A stretch of DNA of 6,179 nucleotides, taken from an uncultured Oscillospiraceae bacterium (GTDB lineage Bacteria > Bacillota_A > Clostridia > Oscillospirales > Oscillospiraceae). The DNA lies in the NCBI GenBank assembly GCA_900770015.1, contig CAAGIU010000471.1, positions 1 through 6,179 of the forward strand, in the 5' to 3' direction. Position 1 is the first letter of the stretch. Each line of letters opens with the position of its first letter. Below, in pieces: positions 1 to 5,332 of this stretch. The translations under genes were made by a program, and so were the position numbers. The notes under the pieces were generated by a model that was given only the letters and a program-made list of their open reading frames with translations, was not told where the DNA came from and did not search any database.

Positions 1-31
1 CATCGCGAGCTCATGGCTTCCGAATCTGTTA

Positions 32-192
32 ATACTAATTCTTGATAAAAAGCTTTAATCAGCACCGCAGGGATATTGGTGCAAGACAAGGCAGAGGAAC
101 GCAGCCATACTGTATGTATGGCAAGTGACGATAACGCTGTATTGCACCAATAGACCAAGCTGATATTAAAGATTTTAATCAAGAATTAGTAT
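32..192. repeat. 161-bp imperfect palindrome, possible MITE-like or dispersed repeat
   Basis: Bases 32-46 are an exact reverse complement of 178-192 (15 bp). The symmetry continues inward with mismatches: 53-59 with 165-171, 60-63 with 159-162, then an exact 11 bp (74-84 with 142-152). A 7-bp hairpin (104-110 with 116-122) sits at the same centre of symmetry. The two arms of about 50 bp have AT-rich outer parts. No open reading frame of note lies inside. Size, terminal inverted repeats and lack of coding fit a miniature inverted-repeat element or a structured intergenic repeat. No convincing target-site duplication is visible at the borders. A simple terminator is unlikely because no U-run follows on either strand. 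Confidence 0.7.
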
Positions 193-797
193 CAATCACC
201 TGAGAAGAAATCATCGCAGAAACGAATCCATTTCTCCTCGTATTCGGCATGTGTGAGTAAGGTCATTTCCTTTGGGGTGCAGATTCCACGTTTTTGGGCT
301 TCAGCAACAAACTGATATACCCAGTCTTCAGAGGACTCTGCTACGGCCCGGACACATTCCCACCCATTCATAACCGCATAGTATAACCGGGTATGCCCGT
401 CCAGTGAAATAAACCGATCCTTGTCCGGAAGAACCTGAATGATGATGTCCTGTGGTTTGTGAACAAAGGAGCTGATCGCCGCAATCTTATCTTCATCCAC
501 GAAAAACTGCGACGGTTGAATTTGATCCAGGCGCAGCGTCAATACCTGCGCCTGGGGATACTCCATGATGATCCTTCCGTTTTTGTCAAAGAACCGCGTA
601 ATATGTGGGGTATAGAAGCGAAATTCTTCCACGACAGAGGAATACACATCTTGGTTTTCTCCGCGGACGATTGCTTCATAATCAGAGATGATCTCTACTT
701 CATAAGGCTTTCCGTCTGCCAGAAAGCATCCGTGCTGATACAGAACCGTTTGAGAAAAGCGATTATCCTCGTATGTATTTATACGCTCTATTTCCAT
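192..797 (-). CDS. Hypothetical protein with ParB/sulfiredoxin-fold-like segment
   Basis: The protein has 201 residues and I do not recognise a named gene. Residues 90-105 (DQIQPSQFFVDEDKI) and 127-152 (RFISLDGHTRLYYAVMNGW onward) resemble the ParB N-terminal/sulfiredoxin-like fold. In that fold a DGHTR/DGHHR-type motif precedes an Ala-rich helix and a glycine. The N-terminal half (1-89) has alternating charged and aromatic residues and no recognised motif. The C-terminal part (155-201) is acidic and aromatic (EYEEKWIRFCDDFF). There is no signal peptide or membrane helix and no partner ParA nearby, so a partition role is not supported. The ATG at 797 is the only good start after the upstream in-frame stop at 812-810, but the ribosome binding site is weak. 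Base composition is lower in GC than the pyr genes. The stop codon touches the palindrome at 32-192. Confidence 0.75.
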   Translation of the reverse strand: MEIERINTYEDNRFSQTVLYQHGCFLADGKPYEVEIISDYEAIVRGENQDVYSSVVEEFRFYTPHITRFFDKNGRIIMEYPQAQVLTLRLDQIQPSQFFVDEDKIAAISSFVHKPQDIIIQVLPDKDRFISLDGHTRLYYAVMNGWECVRAVAESSEDWVYQFVAEAQKRGICTPKEMTLLTHAEYEEKWIRFCDDFFSGD

Positions 798-854
798 GAT
801 GATGAAAACCTAATTCGCAGGACGTTTTGGCATTTTTCGGATAATGAGAGAAGA

Positions 855-905
855 CATAAGAACAGCTACAGTAGGGAATTCTGCTGTAGCTGTAAGTGTC
901 TTATG
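855..905 (-). terminator. Long stem-loop after pyrB, probable operon terminator
   Basis: Bases 862-871 (acagctacag) pair perfectly with 884-893 (ctgtagctgt). Three more pairs (one G-U) leave a 6-base loop. A further 7-bp stem (855-861 with 899-905) closes it, with a 5-base bulge at 894-898. On the minus strand the stem is followed by a pyrimidine-rich stretch (TCTTCTCTCATTAT), weaker than a classic U-run. It begins 31 bases after the pyrB stop codon and precedes an unrelated gene. A terminator is the best reading. An smaller alternative stem lies just before it (906-911 with 924-929). Confidence 0.6.
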
Positions 906-936
906 AACACCGTATGTTCGGGAGGTGTTGGTTATA

Positions 937-2019
937 TTACGCTCTCTGTTCGCAGTAAATGCAGCGGTGGATGTCTGCTGCCTTGTCGGTGGTGCGGAAA
1001 ATCTGGGGCAGCTCCTGCTCCGTTGCGCTGATGCAGCGGGGGTTGTGGCACACCAGATCGTAGCGCAGGTCGGTGGTGTCGATTTCCTCCCGGAGGGGAT
1101 TGCGCTCCGCTTCCTTCAGCAGCATCAAAATCAGCGCCATGCGCATGTACTTGCCGTTGAGGGCCTGACGGAAATAGGCGGCTCTGGGATCGTCGTCCAC
1201 AGCCACGCTGATCTCATTGACCCGGGGCAGGGGATGCAGCACGCACATCTGCTGCTTTGCCAGCTTCATCTTTTCCGTGTCCAGAACATAGCTGTCCTTC
1301 AGCCGTTCATACTGCCAGGGATCGTCGAACCGCTCCCGCTGGATGCGGGTCATGTACAGCACGTCCAGCTCCGGCAGCGCTTCCTCCAGAGAGGTGACCT
1401 CGGTATAGGGGATGTGGTGCTTTTCCAGGGTGTTGAACCGCACAAAGCCGGGCAGCTTCAGCTCCTCGGGGGAGATCAGCACGAACCGGATGCCGGTGTA
1501 GCGGCTCATGGCCTCGATGAGAGAGTGGACGGTGCGGCCGTATTTCAGGTCGCCGCAGAAGCCGATGGTCAGATTGTTCAGCCGGCCCAGCTCCCGGGAG
1601 ATGGTCAGCAGATCCGCCAGAGTCTGGGTGGGATGGTTGTGCATGCCGTCGCCTGCGTTGATGACAGGCACGGTGGCATTCCGGGAGGCAACGTAGGGCG
1701 CGCCGTCCTTGGGATGCCGGATGGCCATGATGTCGGTGTAGCAGCTGAGGATTTTGGCGGTGTCTGCCATGCTCTCGCCCTTGGAGGCGGAGGAGGAGTT
1801 TGCCTCGGAGAAGCCGATGACACTGCCGCCCAGCTCAATCATGGCGGCCTCGAAGCTCAGCCGGGTGCGGGTGGAGGGCTCATAGAAGAGGGTAGCCAGC
1901 TTCTTGTGCCTGCAGGCGTCCCAGTAGTTTTCGGGGTGGGCGATGATGTCCTTGGCGGTGGCGATCAGCTGATCCAGCTCCTCCACGGACAGATCCAGAA
2001 TGCTGTTCAGACTTCTCAT
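937..2019 (-). CDS. pyrB: Aspartate carbamoyltransferase with fused PyrI-type zinc module
   Basis: It condenses carbamoyl phosphate with aspartate, the first committed pyrimidine step. The catalytic part is complete: STRTR (49-53) for carbamoyl phosphate, K80 in [13 protein letters not shown] (129-132), [11 protein letters not shown] (157-167), [10 protein letters not shown] (222-231) and HPLPR (262-266). It resembles the E. coli catalytic chain. The protein has 360 residues against about 305-310 normally. After a linker (about 303-323) the tail holds C324-X4-C329-X23-C353-X2-C356, within CHNPRCIS and HRCIYCE. That matches the zinc domain of the separate regulatory chain PyrI (E. coli Cys109, 114, 138, 141) in spacing and in surrounding residues. 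PyrI's nucleotide-binding domain is absent. I infer that the tail bridges catalytic trimers. The start is fixed by the ATGA overlap with pyrE and by GGAG seven bases upstream. It is the last gene before a strong hairpin. Confidence 0.96.
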   Translation of the reverse strand: MRSLNSILDLSVEELDQLIATAKDIIAHPENYWDACRHKKLATLFYEPSTRTRLSFEAAMIELGGSVIGFSEANSSSASKGESMADTAKILSCYTDIMAIRHPKDGAPYVASRNATVPVINAGDGMHNHPTQTLADLLTISRELGRLNNLTIGFCGDLKYGRTVHSLIEAMSRYTGIRFVLISPEELKLPGFVRFNTLEKHHIPYTEVTSLEEALPELDVLYMTRIQRERFDDPWQYERLKDSYVLDTEKMKLAKQQMCVLHPLPRVNEISVAVDDDPRAAYFRQALNGKYMRMALILMLLKEAERNPLREEIDTTDLRYDLVCHNPRCISATEQELPQIFRTTDKAADIHRCIYCEQRA

Positions 2020-2672
2020 GCGTTTGCTCCGTTCACCGCAAGGTACTTGCGGATGCGCTCCACGTTTTCAGCATTTGCGGGGTCCTCTTCCAGATACTCG
2101 ATGATGTCATACACATCCACCACGGAGTACACGGGGAAGCCGAACTGCTCCTCGATCTCCTGCATGGCGCCCTTCTCGCCCTGACCCTTTTCCTTCCGGT
2201 CCACCATGATGAAGGTGGCGATGACCCGGGTGCCCTCCAGGTGCTTTAGGATGTCCATGGACTCCCGAATGGCGGTGCCGGCGGTGATCACGTCCTCGAT
2301 GATGACGATCTCCTCACCGGCCTGGGGAACGTAACCGACGAAGGTGCCGCCCTCGCCATGATCCTTCACTTCCTTCCGGTTGAAGAAGAAGGGGACGTTC
2401 AGGCCGTTTTTGCTCAGCGCCACGGCAGCGGAGATGGACAGGGAAATGCCCTTGTAGGCGGGGCCGTAGAGGACGGCTGCCTTTTTGCCCAGCTTATCGA
2501 AGTAGGCCTTGGCGTAGAATTCGCCCATTTTGGTGATCTGGTCGCCGGTCTTGATCATGCCGGCGTTGATGAAGTAGGGGATCTTCCGGCCGGACTTGGC
2601 GGTGAAATCACCGAATTTCAGCACGCCTGCATCCTGCAGGAACTGGATAAACTCTCTTTTGTAGGCTTCCAT
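2016..2672 (-). CDS. pyrE: Orotate phosphoribosyltransferase
   Basis: It joins orotate to PRPP to give OMP, the substrate of PyrF. The protein has 218 residues, close to the 213 of the E. coli type. The N-terminal hood shows [16 protein letters not shown] (23-38), where K26 and the R29-K30 region match orotate/PRPP binding. The mobile catalytic loop is [11 protein letters not shown] (99-109), with K103. The PRPP-binding signature is [12 protein letters not shown] (123-134), including the E126-D127 pair. All key residues are present. The ribosome binding site AAGGAG lies six bases before the ATG. The stop TGA shares bases with the pyrB ATG (ATGA), so pyrB translation is probably coupled. Confidence 0.97.
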   Translation of the reverse strand: MEAYKREFIQFLQDAGVLKFGDFTAKSGRKIPYFINAGMIKTGDQITKMGEFYAKAYFDKLGKKAAVLYGPAYKGISLSISAAVALSKNGLNVPFFFNRKEVKDHGEGGTFVGYVPQAGEEIVIIEDVITAGTAIRESMDILKHLEGTRVIATFIMVDRKEKGQGEKGAMQEIEEQFGFPVYSVVDVYDIIEYLEEDPANAENVERIRKYLAVNGANA

Positions 2673-2687
2673 TTGTTTCTCCTTCCG

Positions 2688-2939
2688 TTAGCCGTGCAGT
2701 CCCTTGGACTGCCGCACCATATCCTCGATGACAATGTCGTAGATTTCCCCCAGGGTGGCGCAGTACTGCAGCACCAGCCAGGGCTCATTGGTGTGAAAGT
2801 GAATTTTGATCAGGTCTTCGTCACCCACTGCCAGCAGGCAGTCGCCTTTGAAATGGCTGCGGATGTAGTCGTTGATTTCGTCTTCATCCAGATCGGTGCC
2901 CTCAATCAGCAGCTGGGTGTCATAGCGAAATTCTTCCAT
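2688..2939 (-). CDS. Small FakA/YloV (DAK-phosphatase family)-like protein, free-standing domain
   Basis: This is an 83-residue protein with no pyrimidine-pathway identity that I recognise. Residues 38-77 carry VGDEDLIKIHFHTNEP, then VLQYCATLGEIYDIVIEDM and RQ. This strongly resembles the conserved segment of FakA/YloV proteins that follows the DhaL kinase domain, usually of the form DLVKVHVHTNxPGxVL..GxLxxIxIENMxxQ. Family knowledge: FakA phosphorylates FakB-bound fatty acids and has about 550 residues. Here the ATP-binding DhaL part and the C-terminal part are both absent, so kinase activity is not expected. His47, His49, Thr50 and Asn51 are kept. The N-terminus is acidic (EGTDLDEDEINDY). 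There is no signal peptide or membrane segment. It lies between pyrF and pyrE with gaps of 10 and 15 bases, so it is almost certainly cotranscribed. A binding or regulatory role is only a guess. Confidence 0.8.
   Translation of the reverse strand: MEEFRYDTQLLIEGTDLDEDEINDYIRSHFKGDCLLAVGDEDLIKIHFHTNEPWLVLQYCATLGEIYDIVIEDMVRQSKGLHG
2696..2712 (-). other. Perfect 7-bp hairpin at the 3' end of the small gene, before pyrE
   Basis: Bases 2696-2702 (gcagtcc) and 2706-2712 (ggactgc) are exact reverse complements with a 3-base loop. The hairpin lies in the last codons of the small gene, about a dozen bases upstream of the pyrE ribosome binding site (AAGGAG, 2684-2679). No U-run follows it. It could affect pyrE translation or mRNA processing, or be chance. 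Confidence 0.35.
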
Positions 2940-2947
2940 TTTGTTTT

Positions 2948-2951
2948 CCTC
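2948..2951 (-). promoter_or_regulatory. Ribosome binding site of the small FakA-like gene, overlapping the pyrF stop
   Basis: The minus strand reads GAGG eight bases before the ATG at 2939 and shares bases with the pyrF TGA. It supports starting the small protein at MEEFRYD rather than at the in-frame ATG at 2981. That upstream start would run 32 bases into pyrF and add residues that look like read-through. Confidence 0.65.
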
Positions 2952-3648
2952 AGTCCACGAATTCTGCCACGCAGCGCTCATAGGCGGCCACGGGATCGGC
3001 AGCGGCGGTGATGGGACGGCCGACGACGATGTAGTCAGAGCCGATTTCCCTGGCAGCGGCAGGGGTCATCACCCGCTTCTGGTCGCCCACATCGCCGTCG
3101 GCAAAGCGGACACCGGGGGTGACGGTGAGGAAATCCTTACCGCAGCGGTCATGGACCTTGCCTGCCTCCAGGGGGGAGCAGACAATGCCGTCCAGGCCTG
3201 CGTTCTTGGCGGTCTCGGCGTAGTGCATAACCACCTCGTCCATGGGAGCATGGATCATCAGGTCGTTCTCCATGGCGGCCTGATCGGTGGAGGTCAGCTG
3301 GGTGACGGCAATCAGCAGCGGACGGCTGCCATCGGCCCGGGTCAGCCCCTCCAGAGCGGCCTTCATCATGGCGGTGGTGCCTGCGGCGTGGAGGTTGCAG
3401 ATGTCCACATCCAGATTGCTCAGAACAGCCATGGCCTTCTTGACGGTGTTGGGGATATCATGCAGCTTTAGATCCAGGAAAATCTTGTGGCCCCGGGCCT
3501 TGATCTCCTTAACGATGGCGGGGCCCTCTGCATAGTAGAGCTCCATGCCGATTTTCACGAAGGGCTTTCTCCCCTGGAACTTGTCCAGGAAGTTAAAAAC
3601 CTGCTCCGCGCTGGAAAAATCACATGCGACGATTACGTCCTTACCCAT
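2950..3648 (-). CDS. pyrF: Orotidine 5'-phosphate decarboxylase
   Basis: It decarboxylates OMP to UMP, the last step of UMP synthesis. The protein has 232 residues, the usual size of group I enzymes. It is a TIM barrel with the catalytic Asp-Lys-x-x-Asp array in FLDLKLHDIPNT (57-68): D59, K61 and D64. Asp10 in VACDF and Lys32 in VKIGMELYY match the other conserved active-site residues. TPGVR (177-181) and VVGRPIT (208-214) form the phosphate-binding end. The ATG lies inside the pyrD 3' end, with AGGAGG at 3662-3657, eight bases upstream, also within pyrD. The stop TGA at 2952-2950 overlaps the ribosome binding site of the next small gene. No missing or unusual catalytic residue was seen. Confidence 0.97.
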   Translation of the reverse strand: MGKDVIVACDFSSAEQVFNFLDKFQGRKPFVKIGMELYYAEGPAIVKEIKARGHKIFLDLKLHDIPNTVKKAMAVLSNLDVDICNLHAAGTTAMMKAALEGLTRADGSRPLLIAVTQLTSTDQAAMENDLMIHAPMDEVVMHYAETAKNAGLDGIVCSPLEAGKVHDRCGKDFLTVTPGVRFADGDVGDQKRVMTPAAAREIGSDYIVVGRPITAAADPVAAYERCVAEFVD

Positions 3649-4555
3649 TGTGTGCGCCTCCTATAATATCATTCAGGTTGTTGATTCCGTATTTTGCCAT
3701 GGTCTCCGGCAGCGCTCTGACGATGTCCCGGCTGGCGAAGGGGTTCACCAGGTTGGCAGCGCCCACTTCCACAGCGGTGGCGCCTGCCAGCATCATTTCG
3801 ATGACATCCTCGGCGCTGCTGACGCCGCCCATGCCGATTACGGGGATGGACACGGCGCTGCTGACCTGATAGACCATCCGCAGAGCCACCGGGAAGATGG
3901 CCGGGCCGGAGAAGCCGCCCATGGTGTTGGCGATGACGGGCTTTTTCCGGCGCAGATCAATGCGCATGCCCAGCATGGTGTTGATCAGGCTGATGCCGTC
4001 GGCACCGGCGTCCTCGCAGGCCTTGGCGATGGCGACAATGTCGGTGACATTGGGGGAGAGCTTGATGATGACGGGCTTTCTGGTCACGGCTTTGACGGCT
4101 CTGGTGACCTCTGCCGCAGCCTCCGGCTGGGTGCCGAAGCTCATGCCGCCGCCGTGAACATTGGGGCAGCTGACGTTGACCTCCAGCCAGCCCACCTGCT
4201 CCTGCCTGTCCAGCTTTTCGCAGGTGTAGGCGTAGTCCTCCACGCTGAAGCCGGAGACATTGGCCATGACCGGCTTGTGGAAGCATTTCTTCAGCCGGGG
4301 CAGCTCCCGGGCGATGACGGCCTCCACGCCGGGATTCTGAAGGCCCACGGCGTTAATCATGCCGCCGGTGCACTCGGCGATGCGGGGGGTGGGATTGCCG
4401 AACCGGGGCTCTTTTGTGGTGCCCTTGAAGGAGAAGGTGCCCAGCTCGTTGATGTCGTAAAGCTCGGCAAACTCATAGCCGTAGCCGAAGGTGCCGGAGG
4501 CGGGGATCACCGGGTTATCCAGCTCCATGCCGCAGAGCGTTACTTTGGTGTTCAT
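3641..4555 (-). CDS. pyrD: Dihydroorotate dehydrogenase catalytic subunit, class 1B (PyrD)
   Basis: It oxidises dihydroorotate to orotate on an FMN cofactor and works with PyrK, using NAD+ as acceptor. The protein has 304 residues, normal for the class. It is an FMN-binding TIM barrel. The N-terminus shows NPVIPASGTFGYG (14-26) and KGTT (44-47). The catalytic base is Cys130 in NVSCPNVHGGG (127-137); a cysteine here, rather than serine, marks class 1. KLSPNV (165-170) supplies an FMN/substrate lysine. The phosphate-binding motifs are GMGG (241-244) and GATAVEVGAAN (258-268). There is no N-terminal membrane segment, unlike class 2 enzymes. A strong GGAGGAGG site at 4570-4563 lies inside pyrK, seven bases before the ATG. 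The last eight bases of pyrD overlap the start of pyrF. Confidence 0.97.
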   Translation of the reverse strand: MNTKVTLCGMELDNPVIPASGTFGYGYEFAELYDINELGTFSFKGTTKEPRFGNPTPRIAECTGGMINAVGLQNPGVEAVIARELPRLKKCFHKPVMANVSGFSVEDYAYTCEKLDRQEQVGWLEVNVSCPNVHGGGMSFGTQPEAAAEVTRAVKAVTRKPVIIKLSPNVTDIVAIAKACEDAGADGISLINTMLGMRIDLRRKKPVIANTMGGFSGPAIFPVALRMVYQVSSAVSIPVIGMGGVSSAEDVIEMMLAGATAVEVGAANLVNPFASRDIVRALPETMAKYGINNLNDIIGGAHNG

Positions 4556-5283
4556 CCGAATACCTCCTCCCGCAGAAATACCGGGCCGTCCTTGCAGACC
4601 CGTTTGGCGCCGCTCTTTGTCTGGATGGAGCAGCCCATGCAGGCGCCGAAGCCGCAGCCCATCCGCTCCTCCATGCTGTACTGGCCGGAGGTGGTGACCA
4701 CCTGCTCCATGGCCCGGAACATGGGCATGGGGCCGCAGGAATAGAAATAGGAGTAGGAAAGGTCTTTCAGAACATCGGTGACAAAGCCCTTTGTGCCCAC
4801 GCTGCCGTCGGCGGTGGCGATGTAAGTGGGAACGCCCAGTGTTTCAAATTCTTCCCGCAGGAAGATTTCGCTTTCCCTGTTGAAGCCCAGCACCACGCTG
4901 GGGTGCTTGCCCTGGGAGAGCAGCTTTTTGCACAGGCCGTACAGCGGGGGAACGCCCACGCCGCCGCCCACCAGAACCGGGTTCTCGCCGCACGGGGCGG
5001 TGTCGTAGCCGTTGCCAAGACCCGTCAGCACATCCAGCCGGGTGCCTGCGGGAAGGGCGGACATCTGCTCGGTGCCGTGGCCGACGACCTTATAGATGAT
5101 GGTCAGTTTTCCGGGCTCCCAGTCGTTGACGGAAATGGGACGGCGCAGGAATTTCCCGGGCAGGGCGACCTCCACGAACTGGCCTGCTTTGGTGATTCCG
5201 GAGGTGTCACCTCCCAGAACCATGCGGTATACGTCAGCTGTTAGAGCTTCGTTGCTGAGAATTTCAAAGATAACCTGTTTCAT
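4552..5283 (-). CDS. pyrK: Dihydroorotate dehydrogenase electron-transfer subunit PyrK
   Basis: This is the FAD and [2Fe-2S] subunit of class 1B dihydroorotate dehydrogenase. It passes electrons from the FMN of PyrD to NAD+ in the cytoplasm. The protein has 243 residues from the chosen start, close to the usual 250-260. The N-terminal ferredoxin-reductase-like barrel has LRRPISV (46-52), the FAD-binding motif. The NAD-binding domain follows, with GGGVGVPPLYGL (107-118) and CGP (183-185). The C-terminal iron-sulfur motif is C210-X4-C215-X2-C218-X11-C230, complete. The stop codon overlaps the pyrD start as ATGA, which fits coupled translation of two subunits of one complex. The start was set at 5283 by the ribosome binding site and the family N-terminus. 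Related ferredoxin-NADP reductase-type proteins exist, but the direct link to pyrD makes PyrK the clear call. Confidence 0.96.
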   Translation of the reverse strand: MKQVIFEILSNEALTADVYRMVLGGDTSGITKAGQFVEVALPGKFLRRPISVNDWEPGKLTIIYKVVGHGTEQMSALPAGTRLDVLTGLGNGYDTAPCGENPVLVGGGVGVPPLYGLCKKLLSQGKHPSVVLGFNRESEIFLREEFETLGVPTYIATADGSVGTKGFVTDVLKDLSYSYFYSCGPMPMFRAMEQVVTTSGQYSMEERMGCGFGACMGCSIQTKSGAKRVCKDGPVFLREEVFG

Positions 5284-5286
5284 AAA

Positions 5287-5292
5287 TCCTCC
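5287..5292 (-). promoter_or_regulatory. Ribosome binding site that fixes the pyrK start
   Basis: The minus strand reads GGAGGA three bases before the ATG at 5283. An alternative in-frame ATG at 5343 would overlap the end of carB and add 20 residues that do not look like PyrK. The site therefore supports the start at 5283, where the protein begins MKQVIFEILSNE as family members do. Confidence 0.75.
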
Positions 5293-5307
5293 GGAGCTGT
5301 CAGTTTC

Positions 5308-5327
5308 GGGAACGAGGATCGTTTCCC
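5308..5327 (-). other. Stem-loop in carB-pyrK spacer
   Basis: Bases 5308-5315 (gggaacga) pair with 5319-5327 (tcgtttccc) with one bulged base and a 3-base loop. The hairpin sits in the 49-base gap between the carB stop and the pyrK start, upstream of the pyrK ribosome binding site. No run of U follows it on the minus strand, so it is not a normal intrinsic terminator. It may be an mRNA processing or stability element, or chance. Seen directly; the role is inference. Confidence 0.35.
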
Positions 5328-5332
5328 ATTTG

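Noticed and set aside
1..31. Possible tRNA fragment or gene start at the left edge
   Set aside because: No cloverleaf stems could be matched, and the piece is too short to support a coding call.
32..192. Palindrome as an intrinsic terminator for the 201-residue gene
   Set aside because: No U-run follows the stem on the minus strand, and the stem is far longer and less GC-rich at its base than a normal terminator.
459..1031. Plus-strand open frame of about 190 codons
   Set aside because: It overlaps the 201-residue minus-strand gene, the hairpin and the end of pyrB, and shows no domain or ribosome binding site.
925..2184. Long plus-strand open frame (about 419 codons) opposite pyrB and pyrE
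   Set aside because: It is antisense to two clearly identified genes, its translation is low-complexity (G, V, Q, H-rich), and it has no recognisable domain. It is a by-product of GC-biased codon use.
2940..2981. Upstream ATG at 2981 for the small FakA-like gene
   Set aside because: It would extend 32 bases into pyrF with no support. The ATG at 2939 has GAGG at good spacing.
3545..4744. Long plus-strand open frame (about 399 codons) opposite pyrF, pyrD and pyrK
   Set aside because: It has the same antisense shadow pattern, rich in A, G, D and H with no motif, while the minus-strand genes carry complete catalytic motifs.
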